The notes: generated from the letters alone by a model not told the origin. Shown: positions 8,747 through 18,370, counted from the stretch's first letter. The stretch: 64,000 bases of DNA from Prevotella koreensis (GCF_003977605.1 NZ_RYYU01000001.1:1874539-1938538), one strand, 5' to 3'. Numbers and translations are program-made.

Positions 8747-9037
8747 ATGAATAATATTATGATTACGCGCGACGGCTCTGTCTTATTGAAGGGTCTCGCA
8801 ACGGCAGTAAGAAACGCTGCAAATGTTTTCGGCAAGATGACAGACATCATAGCAGATTTCTACAGCAGCATGTTGGAGCGCAGGATTGACAGGTCGCAAA
8901 CTATCGCCCTTCTTGAAGCACAGACGGCCTTCCTTTTTGGCATTATGCCGATGGATATGCCCATTCTTTTGCGCTTGTTTTTCACCATTTGGACCGTTGT
9001 GGCGGTCGCTCGATGCCGCCGTAGGCTGGGTACGTGA
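8747..9037 (+). CDS. Small protein of unknown function with one hydrophobic segment
   Basis: I do not recognise this 96-residue product. Residues about 67-86 (MPILLRLFFTIWTVVAVARC) form a plausible membrane segment, followed by a basic tail (RCRRRLGT), which suggests an inner-membrane protein with a cytoplasmic N-terminus. The N-terminal part (GLATAVRNAANVFGKMTDIIADFYSSML) looks helical. It is divergent from rnhB, has its own promoter-like box, and a purine-rich stretch precedes the ATG. No obvious operon partner. Confidence 0.5.
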   Translation: MNNIMITRDGSVLLKGLATAVRNAANVFGKMTDIIADFYSSMLERRIDRSQTIALLEAQTAFLFGIMPMDMPILLRLFFTIWTVVAVARCRRRLGT

Positions 9038-9140
9038 TTTTCGTTGGTGAGTGAAAATGTAGGAACGGCAGTCGAAAACATACTTATTAAGGTGATTTTG
9101 TTAAAAATGGGGCTTTTTGAAACATTTTTGTTATATTTCC

Positions 9141-9172
9141 TTTGTTCGTAACAAAAAAATATCTTAAATTTG
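9141..9172 (+). promoter_or_regulatory. Promoter of the SusC/SusD operon
   Basis: TTTG at 9141-9144 and TAAATTTG at 9165-9172 are spaced as in Bacteroidota housekeeping promoters (20 bases). The leader to the SusC start is about 55 bases. No anti-sigma or hybrid regulator gene is adjacent. Confidence 0.65.
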
Positions 9173-9232
9173 CAATCGGAACGTGAAAAAGTTAATTTTA
9201 TTAATTAAAAAACACTGAAAAGTCAACTTTTT

Positions 9233-12200
9233 ATGAAATTAAGACTTTGTATGATTTTGGTCAGCCTGACATTATTCTTGGGAATGGCCAATGCGCAAAC
9301 GGTTGTTTCTGGTACTGTCACCTCGGCAGAGGATGGCGAACCACTGATTGGTGCCTCTGTAATGATTAAGGGTACAAAAGTTGGTACTACAACCGATTTT
9401 GATGGTAATTTCTCAATTACCACGCAAGTTAGTAACCCTCAAATCGTAGTTAGCTTTATCGGCATGGAAACTGCTACCCTCAAGGGTGGACGTAACATGA
9501 AGGTAGTGCTTAACCCAGACAAGGCTCAGCAGATTGGTGAGGTCATTGTGACCGGTATGCAGAAGATGGACAAGCGATTGTTCACCGGTGCTGCCACCAA
9601 GGTTGATGCCGAAAAAGCAAAACTCGATGGTGTCTCTGACATCTCTCGTTCGCTCGAAGGCCGCGCAGCCGGTGTCAGTGTGCAGAACGTGTCAGGTACT
9701 TTCGGTACTGCACCGAAGATTCGTGTGCGTGGTGCCACCTCTATCTATGGTTCGTCTAAGCCACTTTGGGTGGTTGATGGTGTAATCATGGAAGATGTTA
9801 CAGAGGTTGATGCCGATGCTCTTTCTTCCGGTGACGCTGCGACAGTGATTTCAAATGCCATCGCAGGTTTGAACGCTGATGACATCGCCAGTTTCGATAT
9901 CTTGAAAGACGGTTCTGCTACTTCTATCTATGGTGCACGCGCTATGGCGGGTGTGATCGTTGTTACTACAAAACGTGGTAAGGCGGGTTCTTCTCGTATT
10001 TCATATACAGGTGAGTTCACAATGCGCATGAAGCCGAACTACTCACAGTTCAATATAATGAACTCGCAGGAGCAGATGTCGGTTTATCGCGAAATGATGA
10101 AGAGCGGGTTCTTCTCTTTCACAAGCGCGTTCCGTGCATCTAACAGTGGTGTATTTGGTAAGATGTACCACTTGATGAATACATTAGATCCGTCAACAGG
10201 TCAGTTCTTGCTGGCTAACACTCCGGAGGCTATGGCTTCTTATCTGCGTCAGGCAGAGTATCGTAATACTGATTGGTTCGATCAGTTGTTCTCTAACTCT
10301 ATACAGATGAACCATTCTATCAGTATGAGTGGTGGTTCTGACAAAGCGCAGTACTATACTTCTTTCTCTATGCTCGATGACCCGGGATGGACAAAGAAGA
10401 GCCGCGTTCAGAGATATACTGCAAATATCAATGCAAGTTATAACCTGAACAATAAGGTTACTATGAACATGATTGGTAACGCAAGTTATCGTAAGCAGCA
10501 GTCTCCGGGTACTACAAACCGTGCAACCGACGTAGTGAACGGTGTTGTATCTCGTGACTTTGATATCAACCCGTACTCTTACTCGTTGAACTCTTCACGT
10601 ACACTCGATCCTAACGAATTCTATGTACGTAGTTATGCTCCGTTCAACATCTTCAATGAGTTGAATAACAACTACATGAACTATGATGTTGTTGACATGA
10701 AATTCCAGGCAGAGTTGAAATACAAGCCTATCTCTAAGGTCGAGTTGAGCGTACTCGGTGCTTACAAGTTCTCTACAACTACTCAGAGCCACAGCATCAC
10801 AGAGAAGAGTAATCAGGCCATCGCTTTCCGTATGATGGACGATGCTACAATGCGTGATGCCAACCCATGGCTCTATCTTGACCCGGATGTGCCTAACTCA
10901 CTCCGTCAGAGCGTACTTCCTAAGGGAGGTTTCTACCGCGAAACAAAGTATAAGATGAACAGTTGGGACTTCCGTGCCACTGCTTCTTATAATGATGTAT
11001 TCAACGATCGTCACATCTTGAACCTTTACGGAGGTATGGAGGTGAACAACGTTAAGCGTAGCCGTTCTTACTTCAACGGTGTAGGTATGCAGTTTGGTAT
11101 GGGTCTGCTCGGAAGTTATGACTATAAGTACTTCAAGCAGGCAGCAGAGGAAAACTCTATCTACTACTCTCTGAACAATGGTTACAGCCGTGAGGCTTCG
11201 TTCTTCGGAACAGCAACATACTCTTGGAAGGGTCGTTACACTGTTAACGGTACAGCACGTTACGAAGGTAGCAACCGCCTGGGTAAGGCTCGCAGCGCAC
11301 GCTGGTTGCCTACATGGAACTTGTCAGGCGCATGGAACGCTCATGAAGAGCCTTGGTTTTCTAAGTTGAATCCGTACCTCACTCACGCAACACTTAAAAC
11401 CAGTTACTCGCTGACCGGTGATAAGCCTGCTATTACAAATGCCGAGGTAATCATCTCAAGTTATAACCCATGGCGTCCATTCAGCAATGATAGAGAGTCA
11501 GGTCTTGATGTTGATGATTTCGCTAACCCGAATTTGACTTACGAGAAGAAGCATGAGTTTAACCTTGGTCTCGATCTTGGTTTCTTGAACAACAGATTGA
11601 ACCTTGAGTTGGCTTACTACAAGCGTAACAACTATGACCTTATCGGTCCGAAGCGTACAACCGGTATCGAAGGTGGTGTTATCAAATATGCAAACGTCGC
11701 TTCGATGAGTTCAAGTGGTTTCGAGCTCACACTTTCTTCACGCAACATCGTGAAAAAAGATTTCACTTGGAGCACTGACTTCATCTTCTCTCACAACACG
11801 AGCAAGGTTACATCTCTTGACTCACGTACACGTATCATCGATATGCTCGGTGGTTCCGGTTTTACCGGTGAAGGTTATCCTTACCGCGCATTGTTCTCAA
11901 TGGATTTCCGTGGATTGGACAACAAAGGTCTGCCAACATTCATCAATCAGGATGGCGAGTTGGTAACAAGCGATACCGGCTACAAGAGTTTGGATTTCCA
12001 GTCTTATAATCTGAGCCGCTTGATATACAATGGTCCGGTTGACCCGACTATTACAGGTTCTCTTGGTAACGTGTTCACATACAAAGGACTTACCCTTAAT
12101 GTGTTCATAACCTACGCTGCAGGCAACAAGGTTCGTCTTGATCCGACATTCGGTCTTGGTTACTCTGACCTCACCGCTATGCCGAAGGAGTTCAAGAACC

Positions 12201-12559
12201 GTTGGACTGTGCCAGGAGACGAGGCTAAGACAGACATCCCTGCCATCGCTGACTTCCGTCAGATGCAGAGCGATCCTTATCTCTCTCGCGCATACAGTGC
12301 TTATAACTACTCGCAGAACCGCGTTGCAAAGGGTGACTTTGTTCGCATGAAGGAGATTTCTTTGGGCTATGAGGTTCCACAGGCCTTCGCAAGACATCTT
12401 GGCCTTTCTTCTGCAAGTCTGAAACTCCAGGGAACTAACCTCTTCTTGATTTACTCAGACAAGAAACTCTACGGACAGGATCCTGAGTTTGCTAACTCTG
12501 GTGGTGTTGCCGTTCCTATGGCACGTCAATTTACATTCACAGTACGTCTTGGAATCTAA
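9233..12559 (+). CDS. SusC/RagA-family TonB-linked outer-membrane transporter
   Basis: 1108-residue TonB-dependent channel that, with a SusD lipoprotein lid, imports oligomeric nutrients. A signal peptide (1-21) is followed by a carboxypeptidase-D-like domain (about 24-92, VVSGTVTSAEDGEPLIGASVMIKG...), the plug (about 105-235, IRVRGATSIYGSSKPLWVVDGV and the SusC signature SFDILKDGSATSIYGARAMAGVIVVTTKRG), then the barrel. The last strand ends MARQFTFTVRLGI. It heads an operon with the SusD partner 20 bases downstream. The absence of glycan enzymes and the presence of a metallopeptidase-like lipoprotein point to peptide or metal-complex uptake, as in RagAB of Porphyromonas; this is inference. 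Confidence 0.93.
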   Translation: MKLRLCMILVSLTLFLGMANAQTVVSGTVTSAEDGEPLIGASVMIKGTKVGTTTDFDGNFSITTQVSNPQIVVSFIGMETATLKGGRNMKVVLNPDKAQQIGEVIVTGMQKMDKRLFTGAATKVDAEKAKLDGVSDISRSLEGRAAGVSVQNVSGTFGTAPKIRVRGATSIYGSSKPLWVVDGVIMEDVTEVDADALSSGDAATVISNAIAGLNADDIASFDILKDGSATSIYGARAMAGVIVVTTKRGKAGSSRISYTGEFTMRMKPNYSQFNIMNSQEQMSVYREMMKSGFFSFTSAFRASNSGVFGKMYHLMNTLDPSTGQFLLANTPEAMASYLRQAEYRNTDWFDQLFSNSIQMNHSISMSGGSDKAQYYTSFSMLDDPGWTKKSRVQRYTANINASYNLNNKVTMNMIGNASYRKQQSPGTTNRATDVVNGVVSRDFDINPYSYSLNSSRTLDPNEFYVRSYAPFNIFNELNNNYMNYDVVDMKFQAELKYKPISKVELSVLGAYKFSTTTQSHSITEKSNQAIAFRMMDDATMRDANPWLYLDPDVPNSLRQSVLPKGGFYRETKYKMNSWDFRATASYNDVFNDRHILNLYGGMEVNNVKRSRSYFNGVGMQFGMGLLGSYDYKYFKQAAEENSIYYSLNNGYSREASFFGTATYSWKGRYTVNGTARYEGSNRLGKARSARWLPTWNLSGAWNAHEEPWFSKLNPYLTHATLKTSYSLTGDKPAITNAEVIISSYNPWRPFSNDRESGLDVDDFANPNLTYEKKHEFNLGLDLGFLNNRLNLELAYYKRNNYDLIGPKRTTGIEGGVIKYANVASMSSSGFELTLSSRNIVKKDFTWSTDFIFSHNTSKVTSLDSRTRIIDMLGGSGFTGEGYPYRALFSMDFRGLDNKGLPTFINQDGELVTSDTGYKSLDFQSYNLSRLIYNGPVDPTITGSLGNVFTYKGLTLNVFITYAAGNKVRLDPTFGLGYSDLTAMPKEFKNRWTVPGDEAKTDIPAIADFRQMQSDPYLSRAYSAYNYSQNRVAKGDFVRMKEISLGYEVPQAFARHLGLSSASLKLQGTNLFLIYSDKKLYGQDPEFANSGGVAVPMARQFTFTVRLGI

Positions 12560-12579
12560 ACTTTTAATAGACAAACAAT

Positions 12580-14145
12580 ATGAAATTCAAATATTTAATT
12601 TTAGGGGCAGCGGTTTCATTGGCTTTTACTTCTTGTGATAGCTATCTGGACAAGTCACCAGACGACCGTGCTGAACTTTCTGATAAAGAAAAACTTACCC
12701 AGTTCCTGACATCTTGTTATCCTTCCTGCAACATTTCTGTAGTAGGAGAGACAAGTTCTGACAACATGGGTAACAACGGTAGAACGTATAATGCAGACAT
12801 CATGCTTGACCAACTCTATCGTTTCCAGGATGTTGACGTAACCGGTAATGAGACTCCTTATTATTTGTGGGATCACTATTATCGTGCAGTCGCTAAATCA
12901 AATGAGGCATTGGGTGCTGCTGAAAGACTCAACGATCCGAAGGGATTGAGCGCACAGATTGCAGAGGCAAAACTTTGTCGTGCATACAGTATGTTCATGC
13001 TCGCAAACGTTTTCTGTATGGCATGGAATCCGGACAAGGCAGACGAATATCTTGGATTGCCTTATCCTCTTAAAACGGGTGAGGCTTCTAATGCCCGTGG
13101 AACACTGCGCCAGTTGTATGAAACAATCAATCGTGACATTGAGGAGGCTCTCCCCAACGTTAATGACGGTATCTACACTCAGCCTAAGTATCACTGGAAC
13201 TATCGTGCTGCATACGCTTTCGCCGCTCGTTTCAACTTGTATTACATGAACTACGACAAGGCAATTGAATATGCTGACAAGGCTCTTGGTACTAACCCTC
13301 AGACTGTATTGCGCAACTATGCTAACTACGAACCACTTGGTGCTGTAGATATTAACAACTTGTACAACCGTGCTTCTGAGGCTGCAAACTTCCTGTTGAT
13401 ACCGAGTTACTCAAGTGCTTCACGCTATGTGTTCAACCAGCGTTATGGCCACAACGCAACAATGTGCTCTTATGAGACTTATTGGGCTCGTGCACCTTGG
13501 GGAAGTGGTTCTGATGACAATCCTCTCTATTGGAGTAACAAAATGTATGGAAACCAGTCTGGTGTAACATACCCGAAGATGTACGAGTTCTTTGAATATA
13601 CTGATAAGGTGGCCGGTATAGGTTACGTTCACGTTATCGACCAGGCGTTCACAGGAGATGAGACACTGCTTGTTCGTGCAGAGGCTTACGCTCTTAAGAA
13701 TGATATCTCAAAGGCTCTTGAGGATATGAACATCTGGGTTGTATCTCACTGTAAGGAGAAAGCAGGCAAAAACCTGCGTCCTGTGCTGACAACCGCACTT
13801 GTTGATACTTTCTATACAAAGTTGGATTATGCTCCGGTAATTCCTGATGGAGACCGCGACCGTTCTATCCGCAAGATCTTCCATCCGCAAGGATTTAAAC
13901 TTAATACAGTGGCTCCGAACGAAGTGAATACGCAGGAGAATATAATTCAGCTCATTCTTCACATGCGCCGTCTTGAAGTGCGTCAGCAGGGCTATCGCTT
14001 CTACGATGTTAAGCGTTACGGTATCGAGTATGCTCACTTCTTGACTGGTGAAGAGCCGGCTGTTTTCAAGGCCGGTGACCTTAGAGGTGCCATACAGATT
14101 CCTTCCGATGTTGTTAAAGCCGGTATGCAAAAGAATCCTCGCTAA
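12580..14145 (+). CDS. SusD/RagB-family nutrient-binding lipoprotein
   Basis: 521-residue surface lipoprotein forming the lid on the preceding SusC channel. The lipobox is FTSC with Cys19, followed by DSYLDKSPDD, a usual start for SusD proteins with the acidic residues that favour surface export. Helical TPR-like repeats (AIAEAKLCRAYSMFMLANVF) and the C-terminal RLEVRQQGYRFYDVKRYG block (ordinarily RR.E...EG.R..D..R) are family hallmarks. Start chosen at the ATG giving MKFKYLILGAAVSLAFTSC. Located 20 bases after SusC and 21 bases before the metallopeptidase-like lipoprotein. Confidence 0.93.
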   Translation: MKFKYLILGAAVSLAFTSCDSYLDKSPDDRAELSDKEKLTQFLTSCYPSCNISVVGETSSDNMGNNGRTYNADIMLDQLYRFQDVDVTGNETPYYLWDHYYRAVAKSNEALGAAERLNDPKGLSAQIAEAKLCRAYSMFMLANVFCMAWNPDKADEYLGLPYPLKTGEASNARGTLRQLYETINRDIEEALPNVNDGIYTQPKYHWNYRAAYAFAARFNLYYMNYDKAIEYADKALGTNPQTVLRNYANYEPLGAVDINNLYNRASEAANFLLIPSYSSASRYVFNQRYGHNATMCSYETYWARAPWGSGSDDNPLYWSNKMYGNQSGVTYPKMYEFFEYTDKVAGIGYVHVIDQAFTGDETLLVRAEAYALKNDISKALEDMNIWVVSHCKEKAGKNLRPVLTTALVDTFYTKLDYAPVIPDGDRDRSIRKIFHPQGFKLNTVAPNEVNTQENIIQLILHMRRLEVRQQGYRFYDVKRYGIEYAHFLTGEEPAVFKAGDLRGAIQIPSDVVKAGMQKNPR

Positions 14146-14166
14146 ACCTTTTAAAATAGAAGTAAA

Positions 14167-15102
14167 ATGAAAAAGATATATTTATTTGCGTCCATACTTT
14201 TGGCTTGTGCAAGTCTCGGACTAACAAGTTGTGGAAATGATGATGAACTTAGCAGCAGAAGTGTATTCGATGGTGAACAGGCTGAACCAAAGAATGAACT
14301 TGACCAGTGGATTGATAAGCACTACTTGCAGGAGTATAACATAGACTTGCAATATCGTTATAACGACCGTCTTACTGACTTGGTGTATAACGTAGTTCCT
14401 GCAAGGTATGATCACTCTGTGGCTCTCTGCATTATGTTCAAACATATATGGCTTGATGCTTACAAAGAGGCTCTTGGTGCTGACTTCCTTAAAAAATACT
14501 CTCCGCGTCAAATACAACTTATCGGTTCTCGCGAGTATGGACCAAATGGTTCTGTAATTCTCGGAACTGCTGAGGGCGGTCTGAAGATTATGCTTTACGG
14601 AGTTAACGAATTTGATATTGACAATCCTCGTATCAATGTTGACGACCCATATGCTGATCCCGGTCTTACACCGGCCGACTTGAACCATTGGATGTTCCAT
14701 ACCGTGCATCATGAGTTCTGTCATATTCTGACTCAGATAAAGAACTACTCTACAGATTATCAGACAATCACGGCAGGTAGTTATCACTCTCAAGACTGGA
14801 TAAATCTCAAGAATGATAAAGTTCAGAAAGAAGGATTTGTTACTGCTTACGGTTCAAGTGAGTATAATGAAGACTTTGCCGAGATGTTCTCAACTTACGT
14901 AACAATGTCTCCTGAGGCTTGGAATATGATTCTGGAAACCGCAGGTGATACGGGTAAACCGCTTCTTGAGAAGAAGTTGGAATTGATACGTAAATACTTT
15001 AGTGAGCAATGGGGACTTGATTTGGATGCTTTCCGTACTATCGTTCTCCGTCGTTCTTCAGAGGTAGGTGGCTTGGACTTGCGTGATTTGTCAAAAAATT
15101 AA
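14167..15102 (+). CDS. Zinc-metallopeptidase-like lipoprotein (Bacteroidota SusCD-associated)
   Basis: 311-residue lipoprotein with Cys22 (LTSCGNDDE), hence probably on the outer-membrane surface. An HExxH motif is present at residues 182-186 (HEFCH in HTVHHEFCHILTQ), and further on a conserved-looking EDFAEMFSTYV supplies a possible third ligand glutamate. It matches the family usually labelled 'putative zinc-binding metallopeptidase' encoded beside SusC/SusD genes. It may trim the imported peptide or bind the ligand; activity is not shown by the sequence alone. It ends 29 bases before the DUF4302 gene. Confidence 0.82.
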   Translation: MKKIYLFASILLACASLGLTSCGNDDELSSRSVFDGEQAEPKNELDQWIDKHYLQEYNIDLQYRYNDRLTDLVYNVVPARYDHSVALCIMFKHIWLDAYKEALGADFLKKYSPRQIQLIGSREYGPNGSVILGTAEGGLKIMLYGVNEFDIDNPRINVDDPYADPGLTPADLNHWMFHTVHHEFCHILTQIKNYSTDYQTITAGSYHSQDWINLKNDKVQKEGFVTAYGSSEYNEDFAEMFSTYVTMSPEAWNMILETAGDTGKPLLEKKLELIRKYFSEQWGLDLDAFRTIVLRRSSEVGGLDLRDLSKN

Positions 15103-15131
15103 TTGAACGCTTTAACACTAGTAATTAAGAA

Positions 15132-16487
15132 ATGAAAAAGTTGAATTATTTTCTAACACTCATAGTGTCGCTTTTGGCATTGTCATCCTGCACTAGTGAG
15201 GTGGATAATTATTTTCCCGAAAGTTCCTCAGAGCGTTCGGCAAAAGATATAGAGAAGGTACAGAAGATTCTCACTTCCGCACCTAATGGTTGGCGTATTG
15301 AATATTACGGAAACTTGACGTATGGTGGATACAACGTGCTTTGTAAGTTTGAAAACGGTCAGGTAACTTTCGCTTCAGAGAAAGTTGGTAAGACTCATAA
15401 TGCCGGTCTTGATGATTCCGGTAACCTTGTAGGTGTTAACCAGCAGTCAAGTTACAGACTTATCCAGAGCATGGGTACTGTGCTGTCTTTCGATGGATAC
15501 AACGAAGTGTTCCACTATTTCTCTAAGCCCAAGAACGATGATTACGGTCAGGCCGGTGATGGATTTGCCGGAGACTTCGAGTTCCGCGTTCTTTCTGCTT
15601 CTTCTGAAAAGATTGAACTTAAGGGACGTAAGCATGGCCGCAGAATTGTTATGTATGCTATGCCTGCTGATCTTCAGTGGCAAGATTATCTTAATACTAT
15701 TATGGAAACCGAAAAGTACATGTCTTCACGCTCTTACACTCTTATGGGTGAGGGAATTCCTGACACAGTAAAAATCAAAGTTCGTCAGAGTTATCGTTCT
15801 TTGGTATTCCAATATCTTGATGAAAAAGGTGACGCACATGCTGTTGCTGCCCCGTTCATCGTGACACCGGCAGGATTTGTTCTTTATGACACTCTTACTG
15901 TGAGAGGTGTTAAGATTGGTGACTTCGCAAAGGGTGACACTTATGAGCGTTTCTATCTTGCCAATAATAAAAATGTTTGGCTTGAGACAGAAGAGCCTCC
16001 ATTGTGGGAAACACTTCGCGATGGTATGTGGTTTGCTGCATATTCACAGATAGGCCAGTATCAGATGCCGCTTTGGGATGCTTTCAAAGAGGCTTTGAAG
16101 ACTGCAGGAGCTAATGGTAAAGAGGCTACGCTTTACAACGTGTTTATTGGTAGATATGAGAACAAGACAGGCTTCCACTTCTTTGCCGGTGGTGAACAGG
16201 GCTTTATTTCGTTCCAGTTCACAGATCCAAATGAAGAGGGTAACGAGATTTCAGTGAAATATACGCTCGAAAAGCCTACCAACCGTACAGGTAAGGACTA
16301 CATGAAGAAGCATGCTTTGAAGCCAATCGTTGAGGCTTTTGCAGGTACAGGTTCAAATCCACGTCGTTTCAAACTCGAAACAGACAATAAACGTAAACCT
16401 ACGTTCATTAAATTTACTGACTTGAACGAGCCTACGAACGTATTCACATTGTCTGCTGAACAGGTGAACTATCCGTTCAATCATTAA
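15132..16487 (+). CDS. DUF4302-family lipoprotein
   Basis: 451-residue lipoprotein with lipobox LSSC (Cys20) followed by TSEVDNYFPESS. The N-terminal motif SSERSAKDIEKVQKILTSAPNGWRIEYYG is what I associate with DUF4302 proteins. They are encoded in SusC/SusD loci of this type and are thought to bind substrate at the surface. No catalytic motif is visible. A strong hairpin follows its stop, separating it from the next gene. Confidence 0.75.
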   Translation: MKKLNYFLTLIVSLLALSSCTSEVDNYFPESSSERSAKDIEKVQKILTSAPNGWRIEYYGNLTYGGYNVLCKFENGQVTFASEKVGKTHNAGLDDSGNLVGVNQQSSYRLIQSMGTVLSFDGYNEVFHYFSKPKNDDYGQAGDGFAGDFEFRVLSASSEKIELKGRKHGRRIVMYAMPADLQWQDYLNTIMETEKYMSSRSYTLMGEGIPDTVKIKVRQSYRSLVFQYLDEKGDAHAVAAPFIVTPAGFVLYDTLTVRGVKIGDFAKGDTYERFYLANNKNVWLETEEPPLWETLRDGMWFAAYSQIGQYQMPLWDAFKEALKTAGANGKEATLYNVFIGRYENKTGFHFFAGGEQGFISFQFTDPNEEGNEISVKYTLEKPTNRTGKDYMKKHALKPIVEAFAGTGSNPRRFKLETDNKRKPTFIKFTDLNEPTNVFTLSAEQVNYPFNH

Positions 16488-16499
16488 TACGGACTATTA

Positions 16500-16530
16500 A
16501 CTCTCCTGCCTCGAAGTTGGGCAGGAGAGT
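16500..16530 (+). terminator. Intra-operon terminator-like hairpin
   Basis: ACTCTCCTGCC pairs perfectly with GGCAGGAGAGT across a 9-base loop, and an A/T-rich run follows. No new promoter is evident before the gene at 16584, so partial read-through may set a lower level for it. Confidence 0.75.
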
Positions 16531-16583
16531 ATAAAATTTTTTAAAACATTTTTTTATTTACTAATTAATAAATTATTTCAGTT

Positions 16584-17762
16584 ATGAAAAAATCATTACT
16601 TTTGGCCTTTGTAGCCATGATTTCTTTCTCTGCAAACGCACAGGTTAAGTTCGCAAAGATTGATCTTGACAACTCGGTTAAGTCAAACACCAACCGAGTT
16701 GAAAATCTTAGTTTCAACAACACATCAAAGGCAAATGCTCCTATCTTGCACGCTCCCGGTGATGGTGCAGTTGGATCTTGGATTGAGCGCACATACTCTG
16801 AGGAAACAGAGTTGTTTAGTTGCAAGCTTGTGAAAATTGAAGCAGCAAGCAATGTTAATAATATGCCTGATGCAAATGTAAAGATTACATTGGGTGAATA
16901 TAAATTCCCGATTTGGGTATATGGTACTTTTGCTGATGGCAAACTTACTATCCCCGGTCAGTTGGTTAGCGATGGTGCTAAGGAAACACAAGTTGTTAAC
17001 AGCCAAATGTATTTCTGTGGTATAAAGGCTGACGGACAGAACCTTGACAACGACAAGTATGAAATGACTGTTAATGAAGATGGTGCTCTTGTTCCGGAGG
17101 AAGCGTATTCTGGTTGGTACATTTACATGACCGAAGGCACTTATCAAGGCAAGGGATGGGATCTTGGTGTTGATCCGGAATGGAACCGTTCAAACGGTAC
17201 AATGACCGGTACTCGTCGCTTTGGTCAAAGTGGTGAAGAAGACTTTAACCTGCCGGTATTCGTAAAAGATGAGGAAGGTAACTATGGTATATACAATGCA
17301 TTCATTAATCTGAAAATGACTCTCGAAGTTGATAAGGCTGCCGGTACTTTCAAAATCACGACTCCTCAGAACGTTGCTGCTACATCAAAGAAACTACAGG
17401 ACGAGGGTTACGGAAAGTATTACTACATCCGTGGTACCGACAATAACGGTTATTTCCAGGATAATGTTCCTGTGAAAGGTACTTGGACAGAAAACCTCAT
17501 CACTTTCAATGTTCCTCAGGAAGGTGATTACAGCGGTGTTTATCAGATCGTAACTTCTGCTGCTGCAGATGGCGGTCGTTATGGTTACGGTTATTTCTTA
17601 AACGTAATTATAAATTATGGTAATAATCCTGCAGGTATCGAGGACGTTGCTACAGACGCTTCTAAGAAAGACAACCGCATCTTTAACCTCGCAGGTCAGC
17701 AGGTTGGCAATGACTATAAGGGCATCGTTATTCAGAATGGTGTTAAAAAGATTCAGAAGTAA
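16584..17762 (+). CDS. Secreted protein of unknown function with T9SS-like tail
   Basis: I do not recognise the family. The 392-residue product has a signal peptide (MKKSLLLAFVAMISFSANAQ) and two beta-rich halves with repeated glycine/aspartate turns and aromatic strands (GSWIERTYSEETELFSCKL, VWGTFADGKLTIPGQL). The C-terminus (RIFNLAGQQVGNDYKGIVIQNGVKKIQK) follows the pattern of T9SS-sorted proteins in Prevotella. It is the last gene of the SusCD locus, 96 bases after DUF4302, and could be a secreted binding protein that delivers ligand to the transporter. That role is inferred from position only. Confidence 0.7.
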   Translation: MKKSLLLAFVAMISFSANAQVKFAKIDLDNSVKSNTNRVENLSFNNTSKANAPILHAPGDGAVGSWIERTYSEETELFSCKLVKIEAASNVNNMPDANVKITLGEYKFPIWVYGTFADGKLTIPGQLVSDGAKETQVVNSQMYFCGIKADGQNLDNDKYEMTVNEDGALVPEEAYSGWYIYMTEGTYQGKGWDLGVDPEWNRSNGTMTGTRRFGQSGEEDFNLPVFVKDEEGNYGIYNAFINLKMTLEVDKAAGTFKITTPQNVAATSKKLQDEGYGKYYYIRGTDNNGYFQDNVPVKGTWTENLITFNVPQEGDYSGVYQIVTSAAADGGRYGYGYFLNVIINYGNNPAGIEDVATDASKKDNRIFNLAGQQVGNDYKGIVIQNGVKKIQK

Positions 17763-17789
17763 TCTTTCTTCAATCAATTTCAATTATGA

Positions 17790-17820
17790 GAGTCGCGACA
17801 GTAGTGTCGCGGCTCTTTTT
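17790..17820 (+). terminator. Terminator of the SusCD locus
   Basis: GAGTCGCGACA pairs with TGTCGCGGCTC (one G-T pair), loop GTAG, followed by a T-run. Confidence 0.85.
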
Positions 17821-17929
17821 GTTTTTAGGAGATGAAGGGGAAAGAGTAAAAGGAATTTTGTAGGCATTAATAAAGGAGTTCATAATTCATCTATATTCCT
17901 TTATCCCTATCGGTTCATTAGAGTCATTG

Positions 17930-18108
17930 AGTGATTTTGTTCGATTGTTGAGCAGATGTGCAGCCGTTTCATTGAAGACGTAGCGAGTTACGTAGAGATG
18001 TAATGGCAGCGCAGATGTCGGTACAAGCTGACTAAAGCAGTAAGGAAGCATGTCGTTAATAACAAATCTAAGCAAATGCGTTCTAATGACAGATTGGGGT
18101 TTATAATC
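17930..18108. repeat. Dispersed repeat, long copy
   Basis: Shares GATTGTTGAGCAGATGT at one end and AAATCTAAGCAAATGCGTT and AGATTGGGGTTTA at the other with the copy at 22574-22685. This copy has about 59 extra bases bounded by two GCAGATGT direct repeats. Confidence 0.75.
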
Positions 18109-18189
18109 TCTGTGCATAACGTCTGACCTCATGGGTGTAGATGTTATTAAGTCCGACACTGCCAGACTTGACAATCCCTTTCATTTAGG

Positions 18190-18246
18190 AAACCACACAT
18201 CTCTTTGCATCTAATTTTATTTCAGCGGCAAAGAGATTTGTGGTTT
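18190..18246. terminator. Stem-loop downstream of the S41 protease gene
   Basis: AAACCACACATCTCTTTGC (18190-18208) pairs with 18228-18246 with one mismatch in 19. There is no T-run on either side, so it may be a 3' stabilising or processing hairpin rather than a classical terminator. Confidence 0.45.
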
Positions 18247-18370
18247 TGTCAGTTCTTTCTGAGTTTGCATAGCATAGGCAGTAAGTTCTGTCGTAAATGT
18301 ATCCCTTTCCTGATTATTATGCATTACCAACAAAAGGGTAAGTTGGTATAAAATATTCAGATGATTGATT

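Larger units (their letters stand above)
17821..18370. other. 550-base noncoding stretch with dispersed repeat and stem-loop
   Basis: No convincing gene. It contains one copy of a dispersed repeat (17930-18108) and a 19-bp stem-loop (18190-18246). The 95-residue open frame on the minus strand at 17887-18174 merely translates the repeat and has no ribosome-binding or promoter context. Confidence 0.6.

Noticed and set aside
17887..18174. 95-residue minus-strand protein
   Set aside because: It translates the dispersed repeat; the second copy of the repeat does not keep the frame.
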